Under the pieces are notes generated by a model. That model was not told where the DNA came from. It saw nothing but the letters and a program-made list of their open reading frames with translations, and ran no database searches. A stretch of 64,000 bases of DNA. Source: Liolophura sinensis (taxonomy: Eukaryota; Mollusca; Polyplacophora; Chitonida; Chitonidae). The stretch lies in the NCBI RefSeq assembly GCF_032854445.1, contig NC_088301.1, forward strand, positions 42,217,116 through 42,281,115. Reading direction: 5' to 3'. This document shows positions 15,301-28,400 of the stretch, piece after piece (position 1 is the first letter of the stretch; the number at the start of each line of letters is the position of its first letter). Position numbers and translations under genes: made by a program.

Positions 15301-18300
15301 GTCTAAACATGTCCAGGAAAATTGATAGATGGGCATCACCTAGATGGACACACCATTGTATTGCGAACTCCCACCATGCAAATAATTCAAGAGGAAAAAT
15401 GATATAAGCATCCCAGATATAAATATACATTCATTTAAAAATACGTTGTGACCCATAATCCAAGACATATGAATAAGACAAGCAGCCAATCACCATTCAT
15501 TTAAGACATGTACCATATCCCAGACAGTGTATTTAAAATGGCCATCGTGAAATTGATCCTTATACGAGGAGAGAGTTTTTATTTTATCACATTTTGCCTG
15601 ATGTCTGAAAGTCATTGCTTCAAACCTTGTACATGTAAGTACATGAAATGTCAAAAAATTGTCATTTTCTTTTATTACTTGCACTAAAAGCATCACTACT
15701 CAAAACATTCAGCTTAAAATAAAAGAAAGCTAAAATATGAAGTAAGGTTTGTCATAGACAACTGAAAATTATGCATAAAAATACTTCCATTTATTTTTTC
15801 AGATTTTTTAAGAGTTCTGAAAGGTATTCACACATCTGAAAATTATGAAGTTTTGGGAACATTATTTCAGTAACCTTTCAGGATAAAAAGAGTTATTCCA
15901 AAATTTAGTGTTGTGATTAGAATTAGATAAACTTCCTGTGACATCAGAGTTTCTAACCTCTGATAGTGTGGTCCATAAAGCTCATCTTAGAATTCAATGT
16001 TCAATTTTCACAAAAGTCTAAAAAAAATGAATGAAAGCATATTTATGCACAGTTTTAAGTGGTCTATTTAGTGATGCATAGATTGATACTTGGATTTTTA
16101 GAGGTTTTTTCCGAATATTAAAATACACCATGCATGGACATGAGAATGCCAAAGAAACAAATAAAACAGACATAAATTTGATACCTAGAAGACAGATTTC
16201 TCCATACCTTACACTTGCCAGGACAGCCCAGTCAAACAATGGTTATCCAGCTTTACTATCAGTACTATTTACTGTTTTACATGCTACAATGTATTTGGTT
16301 TGATGTACATGAAGAACAGACATCAAGTAGAATATGAAACACTTTATAGAGGCCATGAAGAGTGCTTTATAATGAGTGTATAAAAAAGCTGGGTATGAAG
16401 GTTGACAGTTGGCATGTCCTTGCCCGATGGCAATTCCCACTGTTTGCCTAAACGGACAGACATGTTCCAAGCTATGTTATTGTGTGTGAATTATCAGCAT
16501 GTCCATAACCGTATTTGACAAGTTACATATTCATGTCAGACCCTGAAACCACACCTATCTGCCTATCACCAATTACAGGTAGGTGCATAGGTGTGTTTAC
16601 GCAAAGGAAGGGCAGGTAAAATGCCTGCAGTATGCTGGATGCTTATAAATACTGTACCATACTATCTTTGTAGACGCTTGTCCACATGAAATCGCGGGGT
16701 TGGGTAAGGGCTAGAGGACGGGACAACACCTTGACATAATCCTGGAAATGTGCAGCGAAGGAAAACAGTTCACAATCCATCAACTCTAAATTCAGTATTT
16801 GGCCACAAAAAAAAAAAAAAAAAAAAAAAATTACCTCAGCTGTAAAAAATGTATCATTCACCAAAATTTCTCAACTAGGAGAGCCGACACGTGGTCTTCA
16901 CATAACTCCACATTTGACCACTCCTACCAGTTTGGCACCCCAAACATACTATAAATAAATGAACTAAGAGTCGACTTTAATTCTTGTTTTCAGAATGTCA
17001 GAGAATGCCAGTAAGCAAAATTCAGATTTGCAGCAGCACACAATAGCCTATACTTTTTCAAAAACATTTCATTCTTTTCAAAAACTAAAAGTGATACATA
17101 ACCTGACAATAGTTATATCCTGTTGATTTCGAACAGGTAATATAGATCTTAAAAAATCGTAATTTTCACTCATACAAAATCACAAAATCTTCTACGAGAC
17201 ATATACAGATATTACTTGTATTTTAGCTTTTTGTCCATTGTTTTGAACGAAAGTTTGCCAAAAAGACAGGTACTGTTAACTTTTATGATGCCATTTTTTA
17301 AAGATTAAAGACTTACCTGAACTTTTGAACGAATAGCACCCATGGCTGGGATAGGAGAGAAAAATCCTGCATTGGCAAAGCAGAACATGTTGACAAATTT
17401 GTGCACAGGGAAGCTAAAGATGGCTTCTCATAGGACAGATGTTCACAAGAATAATTACTTTCATTTTTAAAAGCAGGGAAACTTTGCCAGAAAATTTCAT
17501 GTGATAATATTTACTGTCAATGAGAAGAATTCTAACAATTAAATATTTTAATTGTTATATGTACATCTATTTCAAAACATATGATTATCCAACTTACAAA
17601 TTCAGATTTAACATTTTTGATTTATTAATTACAAACACTTAACCATCCAATTTTGATATCTAGACTTAAAATTGATTACATTACCTATGTAAGTACATGT
17701 ACGACAGGACACATTTATTTACACAACAGCAGAGTTCGCTTCAAAGTAGTAATTCTATTTCATTTCATACATTTACTAGATAACAAGACAACACAGAATG
17801 GACAAAAGTCAGAAATTATAATTTACACCAGATGGATATTTTCTATGTAACGTGCAATATTTATAAATTATCAATATTTGCAAAGTACAATATTTTCATT
17901 ACTCAAGTGGCAACACATATAACAAGTTGCAATCTATTCAATTTTGGCTGAGTGTTTTTGAGTTCAGATTTTCACAGTTTACCATCTGTATTTCACCAAA
18001 AGAATGGCAAAATGGGTAAAATCCACTTTCAGAAGCACACAAAGATGTGAAAATGATACTTTTGATGCCAACAATTTTTTTCTGACAAATACATATAATG
18101 GAACCAACCAAACTGTGTCATTTGAAAAATGGTAAACTTTAGGTGATGTACAGTAAATCAATCAGGTGTAACAGAAACATGCAGGACACAGACAAAGGTA
18201 GGTATGTACTTGTAATGACATTGACCAGTGTTCTTTGCATCACCATTCAGACAGAAGGTACACCTACAGTATATTGTTTCAAAATACCATCAAACCGAGA

Positions 18301-21300
18301 AAACCGTCAACGTGGGTGCACTTGCATCAATTTCTCTTACTGTGTGACATGACCCGTGTCAACAAGGTGCACATATAGTTGCACCCAGGTATATCACAGC
18401 ATCTATGCAAGCTTTCCACATTGGACATTGTAGTGTCATAGGACTATATATTTAGTATCACATTAGTTTTCTACAATTTACCAAGGCACATCTACACGTA
18501 CTTCAAGCCTGTCAGAAGCTTGAGGACTTACAGTGCTCACAAGTACAATTCTAATACAATAGTTACATTCTGTTAACCACAATTTCTGCTGACACTACAA
18601 AATGCATTTCACCTACATCTTCTAGACTAAGCGTTTCACAGACCAAACTATCATAGTTCCATATTTCTTTTTACAAAGATAATGGCACAACTCTAAAAAC
18701 ATCAAAACTTGGGAAAGATTTTCCCACGAATGAAATCCTATTCTAAACTAAAGTGAAGACATTTGTGTCCACATATAAAACAGAGTAGTTGCAGGTTATG
18801 GAAGGTTCTGTGCCACTAGATCATACTGACATCCCCCTCACTTACTGTACCATATAAATACAAGATTTCTTTGTGCATGTACATTTTATAGCTTCGACAC
18901 TAGATCATATTGTGAATCACCCAACAAATGATGAATGCGAAGGTAACTTTGTCTGCATTTTCTGGGAATTACCATTTGCTGTGCTTGAATCAGATTCCTG
19001 ACCTCAGCAACAATTTGGGCAGTATTACACAAAGCACAGATAAGGTCTCTCCTGAGTAACAGGTAATCAGTACTTGGCCGCTTTCCAGGTGCATACTGGG
19101 GTGCAGGCGCAGATTACGCACGTAACCAAAGCCACTTTTATGAGTTACCACTCAAAACTGTTTGATTTGCACACAGCCATATGTACTATATTCTAGCAAG
19201 TACTATGACCAATCCTTTGTACACATGCATGTACCACAGAGCTAAAATTAAGCATACGCATGGCCTACTACCCTAACTGATGTTTATTAACCTCTCAAGC
19301 AATCCCCAGTCAGAAGTACAAACAGTGATTATGAAGCAATCCAGATAGCACAAGGTGCTGTCACTAAAGCCAACAACTGTCCTACCATTGTTCACATGGC
19401 AGGAGTGAGCGATATAGCACTGCAACTACTAAGAATAGCTAGAGTTGTATCATACAGTATACTATACATCTGATAATGTTCAGCCACAGGTTTACACCAC
19501 TTACCAATAGTGCGGAAAAGGCCTGAAATACAGGAGTATTTTATTGAGAAAAGCATAAATCCAAAGAAACTGTTAGAGCCTAGTTTATTTGTTGTGTCTC
19601 TTTGCTTATCACGACATCTTTTTTAAAGGGAGATAATTTCTATCCAAAATGAATATACAAAGAGAATACATGTATTCACCACCTTCATAAGTTAGAAGTT
19701 ATTTTAACATAGATGTAGGTGTGAGCTATTCTTAATATACCACAGTGAATTATTAAGAAATCTTTTTCTTACCAGCTGCTTCATGTAAGTTACAGGTTAT
19801 AATCCTGTACTAAATGGACAGCTCTTAACACTTGTATCTAGTTAATTCTCTCCATGATTATGATGATTAAGTTTCCCTATGTCAATACATCTAATAAAAT
19901 AAACGTGAGGTTTACTGGCTATTTCAACTATATATATACGTATTAATGTTAAAGATCTAAGTGTTCATGCCATAAAACAACTACTTGAAAGTTTATCTCC
20001 ACATATACACAGTGAAAACAAAGTGTAAAATATATGTGACTTTCCATGGCAGCTTGAGACTATACGACATATACAGATACACTTTCATGCCAAATAAACG
20101 TTCCTACAAAGTATAAGGAGTGGGCAAAACAGAAATTTGGTGTTTAACAAACACAACAAATCAAGACAGCAAATCTAAATGAGGGAAAATTTCAAAAAAT
20201 ATATTAATTTTATATGATACAGACATCTGGTTCTGGTGAACCAAATATTTTAGGAGATGAAGGTCTGACTAAAAGAATGTATAAAACTTAACTGATTACA
20301 ATATTTGCAGCAAGGTGATCCAGGCAATTCTACTTCTTGGAGACACTAAATTCTTCATCACTTCACTGGTCAGAGAGGTGGTTTATTAATTACGACTTTG
20401 TAAACAGCAATTCTTTTACACAAGCCAAACGTACTGCATCTAAACTATCAAGAATCACGATTACTGATACTTTTCTGACAAACTTGAAGGAGCAGAGGTT
20501 ACAAGCCTTTTATAAACAAACTAACATCAGAACTGCTGCAAACCCTCCCTCTGTTCAAGCTTAATGCAATCTATTTTCAAGTATAACCTAACTCACAATG
20601 CACTAAAACGGATCCAATCAATTTTATTGTTCTGACTTTGTCCTAAATGCCGAAATTTACAGCTGGTGCTTTTATTTAGCATATACATAAAGAATTTTCC
20701 TCTTTTTCATTTGATTTTTTGGGAAACATTTAAATATTTTGAAATCCTATTCATTTGATTTTACGTCTTAGGCCCTTTACGATTTTAGGCCCTAGATCTA
20801 ACATTGCTTGATAAATTTACATTGAATTTCATAAGCGATGTCTGATGTGATGAGCAGATTGATGTAAACTAAACTTCAGAATGTGTGACAACATTTACAT
20901 GTTTATACAGTGTATACAACAGCAAGGTAACATGTCATAAAGAAAATACCAGAAGTCAATATCTACAGCCACATTTTACAGCGCCTTCAGGTGGTACTTG
21001 AGGTACATCTGAAGTCTTGACATTTTACTCACTATAAACACAGCATGCTAGACTATATCTGTACATTTCTAACAAAAGTAACATGACAAAAAAAAAATAC
21101 ACTAAATAAAAAAAAGTGATGTAAAGAGAATGTGCTACTATGATAAAAAAATGTTTTTGGGATAACAGTGTTATTTCTTGAGGATAGCACAGGGTTCAGA
21201 AAAGTAGGAGGAGCAAAACTGAACATAGTGACCATAAACATCTAGCCATGACCAACATGACCAAGCCATGTAAATCGGACTTCATACTCATGAAGACAGT

Positions 21301-24300
21301 ATTGATGAACACTTTGTTGTTTTTTTCAGGCAATAAGAGGCCCAACAACGGAAAGACAAACTGTGTCCACATGAAAGGCAGCCATAATGAGTATAAGAGT
21401 GTAACTACAATAATCACAGTGGCAAACTACACATCACAGGCCATGGCATAAGCAACGAAAGACCCAATGCTTTCAAGCAAAAGGAATTCTCTACTTCACA
21501 TAGGACATTATGCAATGTAATTTTATAACATAAAAATGCTGATCTGAAAAATATATGTAATGTATTGTAATTTGGTACATGCATGTCTATTTAGAACCAC
21601 AAAAATTTCATTTTTGTTTATCAAGCTAATTAATGTGATCCTTTGTCAGGAGTTTTACCATATCACAAAGATGTGTGATGTCTTTGGGCTAACTGAGACC
21701 TTCAGTATCATACAAATTCTGGACATGTATTTTTCACCAACAGGCTGAGCCACGGGGGCTATTACACATGTACATGTAATTGTCATTTTTTTCACTCAAA
21801 CAGGTCAATCTTTCTGAATATTCCAACATAAATTAAGATGAAATAACCATTAAAAGCACTATTTTAACAACCACAAAGGAAACGACACAGACAAAATGGC
21901 ACATCAAATTGTCCGAATACCAAAAATACACTTAATACCAGACTGACTTTGGTGATATAAAATTAAGGTATAAATATTCCCAGATCATTCATGATCCATG
22001 CATCTAATGGACAATACCATTTGAACAAGTTTATTTCTAACAGATTGGAAGAAAAGCTTGTTATTTAGCCTATCTCTAGAAAATCTACCATCAAGGTGCT
22101 TGGTTTCTCCACCTGATCTCCAGTATTCAAAGCATAAGAAACTAGATTATTATCACTTTAAAGGTTTTTTTCCCTAGCAACTGTTTTTGTGTCCATTGTA
22201 TTGTTTACTAACTTTTATGTGAGCTGTCATAACTGTTTTTGTTTGTCAGGTAAACATTGTGTGTTTTCTTTATCAGGTCAATCTGTATGTATCCATGGAA
22301 GCACTGCACATGATAAAATTTCCACTGGGTAATTTTATAAAGTGTTGATGTAGTATGAGGTGTTTATTCAATGAGTTGATGCATATATCTTGATACAGTT
22401 AAATACCCGGTGCCTAGCAGCATATACCCACATTCGCCGTTCTTCATTTTTGTCTCTTCCACATAAATAACATCTCAATATCTCAGTTTAAGACTTATGT
22501 TAGACAGAGTCACTTTTCCTTTCATAAATATGATGAGTAACACAATTTTATCTACCAAATCTACAAGAATCCACTAGCCTTACTGATTTGCACCACTTTT
22601 ATGACTCACTTGCTTTAACATACATCAAATGTACAAGTGTATATTGAGCTGGACCAGAACAGTATCCAGCTCCTATTCTTAGACAGGAACACCAGAACAA
22701 TTCAACGTCAGCCTGCAAACTGCTGAATTTGCCTTTACTCCCTGGCTACATTTACCTCTTGAAATAACACTGTCTTCCTAGATAGTAATGGTGGTGTAAA
22801 ATATGTGATGAACACTGGGCTTCAACACTGAACCGGTCAAACATTACAAGTACATGAACCTACCTCCGTTTTGACAGGCCATCCACCGTACCCCGGACAC
22901 AGGGTTGGCAATGGGCCCAACAGCAATGGTGAAGACTCGCACAAGGATAGACTGTAGGGGACAAACAGATACATACAGACAGTTGGGTGAGTCATAGTGA
23001 GAGCTCGGCCTTCAGGGAGGATTACCCTGTCACCACCACCACCACGAGACCTACACTCGCCAACTTACCTCTGTTTGCACAAGCCATCCAGCGAATGGAG
23101 TCTGTAGGGTCAGAGGTGGACCCTATGGTGTACGTAAAGACTCGAACCTGAGGTAAAAAGGCAAGCATACTGAACACGACAACTAAACTCCTGTATGTAA
23201 GAACCCATGGCAGATACCTGTTGGTAACAATGTCTTTATGAAGGTATAAGTGTGTAAGGTATAGGGTGAATCCAAATGAATGCTACTCGTAACATATCTA
23301 ATAAAATCCTAAATAATAATGCTATAAATTTCATTATTTAGATTATGCTCCATGAGGAGATCACGAATGAAGGTTTTAGCATTATTGTTTACAGCTTTAT
23401 TAGTGATATCACTGGTTGCATTCATTTTGGTCTACCTGGTATCATAACCGATTATGTATGATTACAGTACAAATAACCTCATACATGTATGCATGAGTCG
23501 GTTTGGGGGGATTTTAAATAATCCTTGATTATAAAACACTGAGTGACCCAAACTTGTTTTGTTTTTTTCTGCACTTACAGATTTGTTGTTTGGCCAGTTG
23601 TACTTTTCAAACACTTCCTTTGCTTTGTCAGAGCCTCCATCTGTCAGCAACATGATTACCTCATTGCATTTGGCACCCTGGTTCAAAGTGTCATTTTCTC
23701 GAAACTAAGAAGAGAGGAGAGGAAAAATGTTTCGAAACAGGACGTATACAGTGTTAAACAAGTATCTTTTTGGACAGGCATAATAAGTTATTTACTTATT
23801 TCTTTGATTGGTGTTTTACACCGATCTCAAGAATATTTCACTCATATGGCAGTGATCAGCATGTTGGTGGCAGGAAACCGGGCTCGGGGGAATCCCACGA
23901 CCATCCGCAATTTGCTGGAATATCTTCCCAAGTAGACAGGCATAATTAGTCAAAAAGGTTCTTCCCTCTATACTTTAACAGGTTTACCACACATATGTAC
24001 ATGACATTGTGGATAATTAATGTATTTTTCAGGTCAACTCTTTTGCATAAGGGCTAGTATAAAATATACCGTCTGCCATGTACAATATATATTTGAAAAC
24101 ACAGAAACCTTATCTTACCCTTTGGAACTGTTCAAAGGCAAAGGTTAAGGCGTTCTTAAAATCAGCTTTGCCATAAGCCTTAAGGTCAGCTACTTTATTC
24201 TGCAATATCTGAAACATTTTAAACAAGCACAATATTATGATAATTACATCTATAAATGAACACTAATAACGGAATGAAATATAGCCAGGTCACAGCAACA

Positions 24301-25400
24301 GGTACAATATTTGGCTGTATTATGGTTGCAAGGTCAGTTATTGAAACAAGAGTGCTTTCTTCCACACAGGCCGGTATGCTAGGAAGTAAATCCTCTCTAT
24401 GATTTTAGCTGCTCATTACCAGGTGACAGTCTCAGTATCTCAAGATCACCACATGGTTCTTCATTTATTTTTGATTGGTGTTTAACACTACATTCAAGAA
24501 TTCTTCATTTAACTGACTGAGGTCAAGTTCTATATGTTGTCCAGGCCTAAACTCGCAGCTGAACCAGTAAAAGTTGGATTTGAACATGCAACCTTATAAC
24601 ACAGTGTTCTCAATGTTCTGAATATAAAGACGAAGTGTTAGTTCTTACCCTCTTGTTACGATAATTTGCTTGTACAAATGTGTGGTTGAAACAGTCATGA
24701 ACAAATCCAACCTTTGAAGAAAACTGAAAAGAAAGACAAAACAGATATATCAGATTAAGTTGATTTGCAGCCCTGTTTTTGATGCCACCAAACACAATCA
24801 CCCTCTTCTGTCATCTCACCACCAACTAAGCCTGTGGAAAAGTAACTGACGTATAAAACTTCAGGTCATTTATCATCCCTAAAATTCAACTAAAGATAGG
24901 AATAGCCTGGATTTATGTTTCTCTCACAACAGCCAATAAGAAATGATACTGTATCCTGTTTAATCAAAAAGTATTATCTAACAGGCATCACCCTTTGTTC
25001 CCAAATATTGCTAATCAAATTACCCAACAGAATTAAACGTACCTTTAAGTAAAACAACTTGACATTTCATAACTTCATCATCGTTGACTTTCATGTATTG
25101 ACCATTATAAACTCACCTTTATGATATTAAAGAAGTCATTATCTCCGAGGGTGTCTAGGAGTGACTGGACTGCCACCTTGATCAACTGTAATGCTTGACC
25201 GTGCACACTACCACTCCTACAGAGAAAAAATAAAAACACAACTGTGTCAGACCAAACTCCTCGTTTCAAACTGTACAAACTGTAGTTTAGAAGGGACATT
25301 AGTACATGAAAAACTCTCTGAAGTTATATGTGATTTAATGGTTATTAAATAAAATATCATGTTATTTTCCCTTAACTTAAAACAGTAAAGTGATCATCGT

Positions 25401-25446
<46 letters not shown>

Positions 25447-28400
25447 TGCACATACAGCCAGACTAAACAATGAATTCTCTTTACCACCAGAAACCGTTAG
25501 ATAACACTTTCCTCAATTTCACCAAAACTAATTCTCAAAAGAAAGCAATTTCAATTGCAATATCACTCACCTATCAATTAAGATAAGCATATCTTTAGGA
25601 GAGCTGGAGCCTTGTGTGTACCTGAAACCAAATTAGGATGTGGTTAACTCTTAACATCATTAGCACCAAAATTTATTGAAAGTACACAAGTAAGAACATG
25701 TAGTTAAACTTCTATATTAGGTCTTGTGTAGGTAATTTCTCTTTTAAACAAAATATTTACAGTTTACTTAGCATTTTACAGCCTTGAGAATAAATTTACC
25801 CTAAGCTGCATTGTACAACAAATGAACATAATGCTATACCCAAGAAAATATCAGTTATGCGATGGCAATGAGCTTCATTGACGGAGGAAATTGGTGTGTG
25901 TAGAGTTCAATAGATGAATACATGAAATCTACATGTAACACACAAATTTTAATGTTTACTGTCAAGTAATGTTGATGCCATACACTATTTGAAGTGATAT
26001 TTAATAATCACCTTTACCCCAGAGATGGTAGAAACTTAAAGGTTCTTGAGGTGTGCAGCCAAAAATCTCTGTTGGCATAATCCTGAACACTTCCCAAAGT
26101 GGATGTCCATTCACTACCACGACAACATCATTATAATCACCATGCGGTAAACAACTTACCATGGTCGTCGCCGAACATCGTACAGATCCACTTCACCAAA
26201 ACACCTCCACCTACTTGCTGTGAAATTAAATGTAGACCACGGCAAAACAATTAATAAACACATGTTTATCCCAAATATGCATGAACTGTGAAGAACCTTT
26301 TAAATGCAATCTAGAGATTTGTTGATTCCTGTCAAAATTTGGCATTTATTTCAGAAATACTCTAAAAATATTTTAAACTTCTACACCCCCATCAACAAAA
26401 TAAACAGCAAGCAATCGTCAGTACCTAGCCACTCGTTTGTTGACGCCACTTTGCTATGTTATACCTATCTACAGTGACATCACAAAACCTAGGAGCTCTC
26501 CCGTACCATCAGTATTAAACAATGTGATGAGAAAAGACAAACAAAATGCCTAATACCCAACCAAAGAGTAACACCTCTGTTCCATGTTCAAAGGGCTGAT
26601 GTTTCTTTTAGTTTGGGAATCGGTCAGGGCGATGTTTGTGGACACAAGTGTCGTGTTTTAAAGGTCTTGCTTATCCTTGTCCTGCATCGGTGTAACCATT
26701 TGGCATAACTGGCTTTACCTACCGCAGGAAATTTACCGAACATAGTAGGACCTTGATTCATAACAGACTCTTTCATTCAGATTTTGGGAAGATATTTTCG
26801 TAATAAATCAGACTTTGCTAAGGAAAAACAATGTAAAGTCACACTATTTTCTTCAAGCAATGACTCTCCTGAGGCGTTTTTTTGCAAGTTCATCCCGACA
26901 AGTCACTGCAGAATCCCACCCAACATGTATACATTGTGACAGGGGCAGTCATTCTCAGTTCTCATAAATGTGTGGTCCAAAATGCATCAGATGAACACTT
27001 AATCTGACTGCAAAATCCAGTTTATTGCTTTGATTTCTGCCTATCTACTATAAGAAATCACATGGACAATCAAGAGCTAATAGGTTTTTTTGATGTGAAA
27101 GCCAATTATCATGCGACTCTTTCAGCACTAGTGATTGGCCAAGTTCGTAAGGGCTTCTACAACATTGTTACTTGGAGTGAATTGTCCATCAGTGCAATAT
27201 CCCCAATGCTGAACTTCTCCGCTTTCAATACTACAATTTTTTACATATTTTTCTCTAATAGCTGTGTTCTATATCATTTTTTCTATATATATATAGTGGC
27301 AGACTTCAAGTTCACTTTAAAGACACCTTTCATAAAAATTTCAGCATCAGCAGTGAAAATACACATATAAATCTGTCATGTTTATTTAATCTACTTAATT
27401 ATTTAAGTATTATGCTGAGAGGGAACCGGGCATACCTCCCAGTCCTTCCCACATTGCTGTTTAAAATAATACATCACTTATCTTGCTCAAAGATGTAACC
27501 CTGATGCGATGCTGAACTAAATATTTCCCTTACCTGGCATAGTTCTCATAAAGCCAGTTTGGCTTCCAAAAAACTGCCACAGCAAGTCTGGATCTTTTTC
27601 ACGATTTTCTTGAAACACTTTGTCCAAATCAGCAGTCCACTTCAGTCCATTCAGAATGTCAATATCTGTCCACACCAAATATAGCACAAATAACAACAAC
27701 TGATAAAAAGACTCTACACACTAAATGATTGGGGTTTTAAGTTGTACTAAAGAATAGTTCATTTATATGACAGTAGGCAGGTTTATGGGTGAAGTAACAA
27801 ACAATTGCATTGAGAGTCATGATTTACCCGAGCCAGTGAAGTTTCCACCACTAAATAGTGAACTTGTGACATACTATATCTGACCTGAAAAGTTGTCCCG
27901 CCCCCCCGCCTCCAAATTTGAAGTTCAACATCTCATACAATATTTCTTTAAGGCAACATTATTCTAGTAGGCTATCATCCTACATGCATCTACCACAGAA
28001 ACCTCAAAACACCTTTCTAAGATACCAACAGAACTCTTTACAGATCCTTGCAAATTCAACATTTCAGAATCCAACAAAATCAGAAACTTAGTAACTGAGG
28101 AAATCTGATGTAGGGTGAATATGCTTTTTATGACCAAAATCTTCAGTCACCTGAAAGTTGCTTGTTAAATACAATGATCATATTATAAATTTTAAAATTA
28201 TATGTTACTGAACGAATTGGGCTGTTAATCAATACACAATCCCTTGGGAGATAACAGCATGCTGCACACAGCAACCAGCGAGGGTTCATACTTACTTCCT
28301 TCATAGATCTCCACAGGAATGTGAACACTGGAGACAGACATATTCACAGCCTGGTTAAAGATGGGGTTGTACTGTAGCATGTTGTCGTTGCGCTTCAGTA

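Larger units (their letters stand above)
10293..17316 (-). other. introns flanking alpha-2/delta exon 16
   Basis: Two introns of about 3.6 and 3.4 kb around exon 16 (13866-13949). Contents: a diverged duplication at 12441-12650 and a 24-base A run at 16807-16830. The short ORFs here show no family resemblance. Confidence 0.6.

Noticed and set aside
16643..16864. ORF with a run of Phe residues
   Set aside because: Created by the 24-base A tract; no homology.
18538..18590. Possible extra exon with GTAAGT donor in the intron after exon 14
   Set aside because: It would end in phase 0 whereas exon 15 requires phase 1, and it has no similarity to family sequence.
22864..22951. Exon 14b as a decayed duplicate of 14a
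   Set aside because: Both splice sites, the phase and the key residues (VRVF, RWMAC) are intact with no stop, which is not expected of decay.
23543..23935. 130-codon plus-strand ORF
   Set aside because: It is the antisense of alpha-2/delta exon 13 joined to a SINE copy.
25117..25621. Integrin or other VWA protein instead of alpha-2/delta
   Set aside because: VWA_N, RRRPWY, Cache-type and LDDGGF segments in order are specific to the calcium channel alpha-2/delta family.
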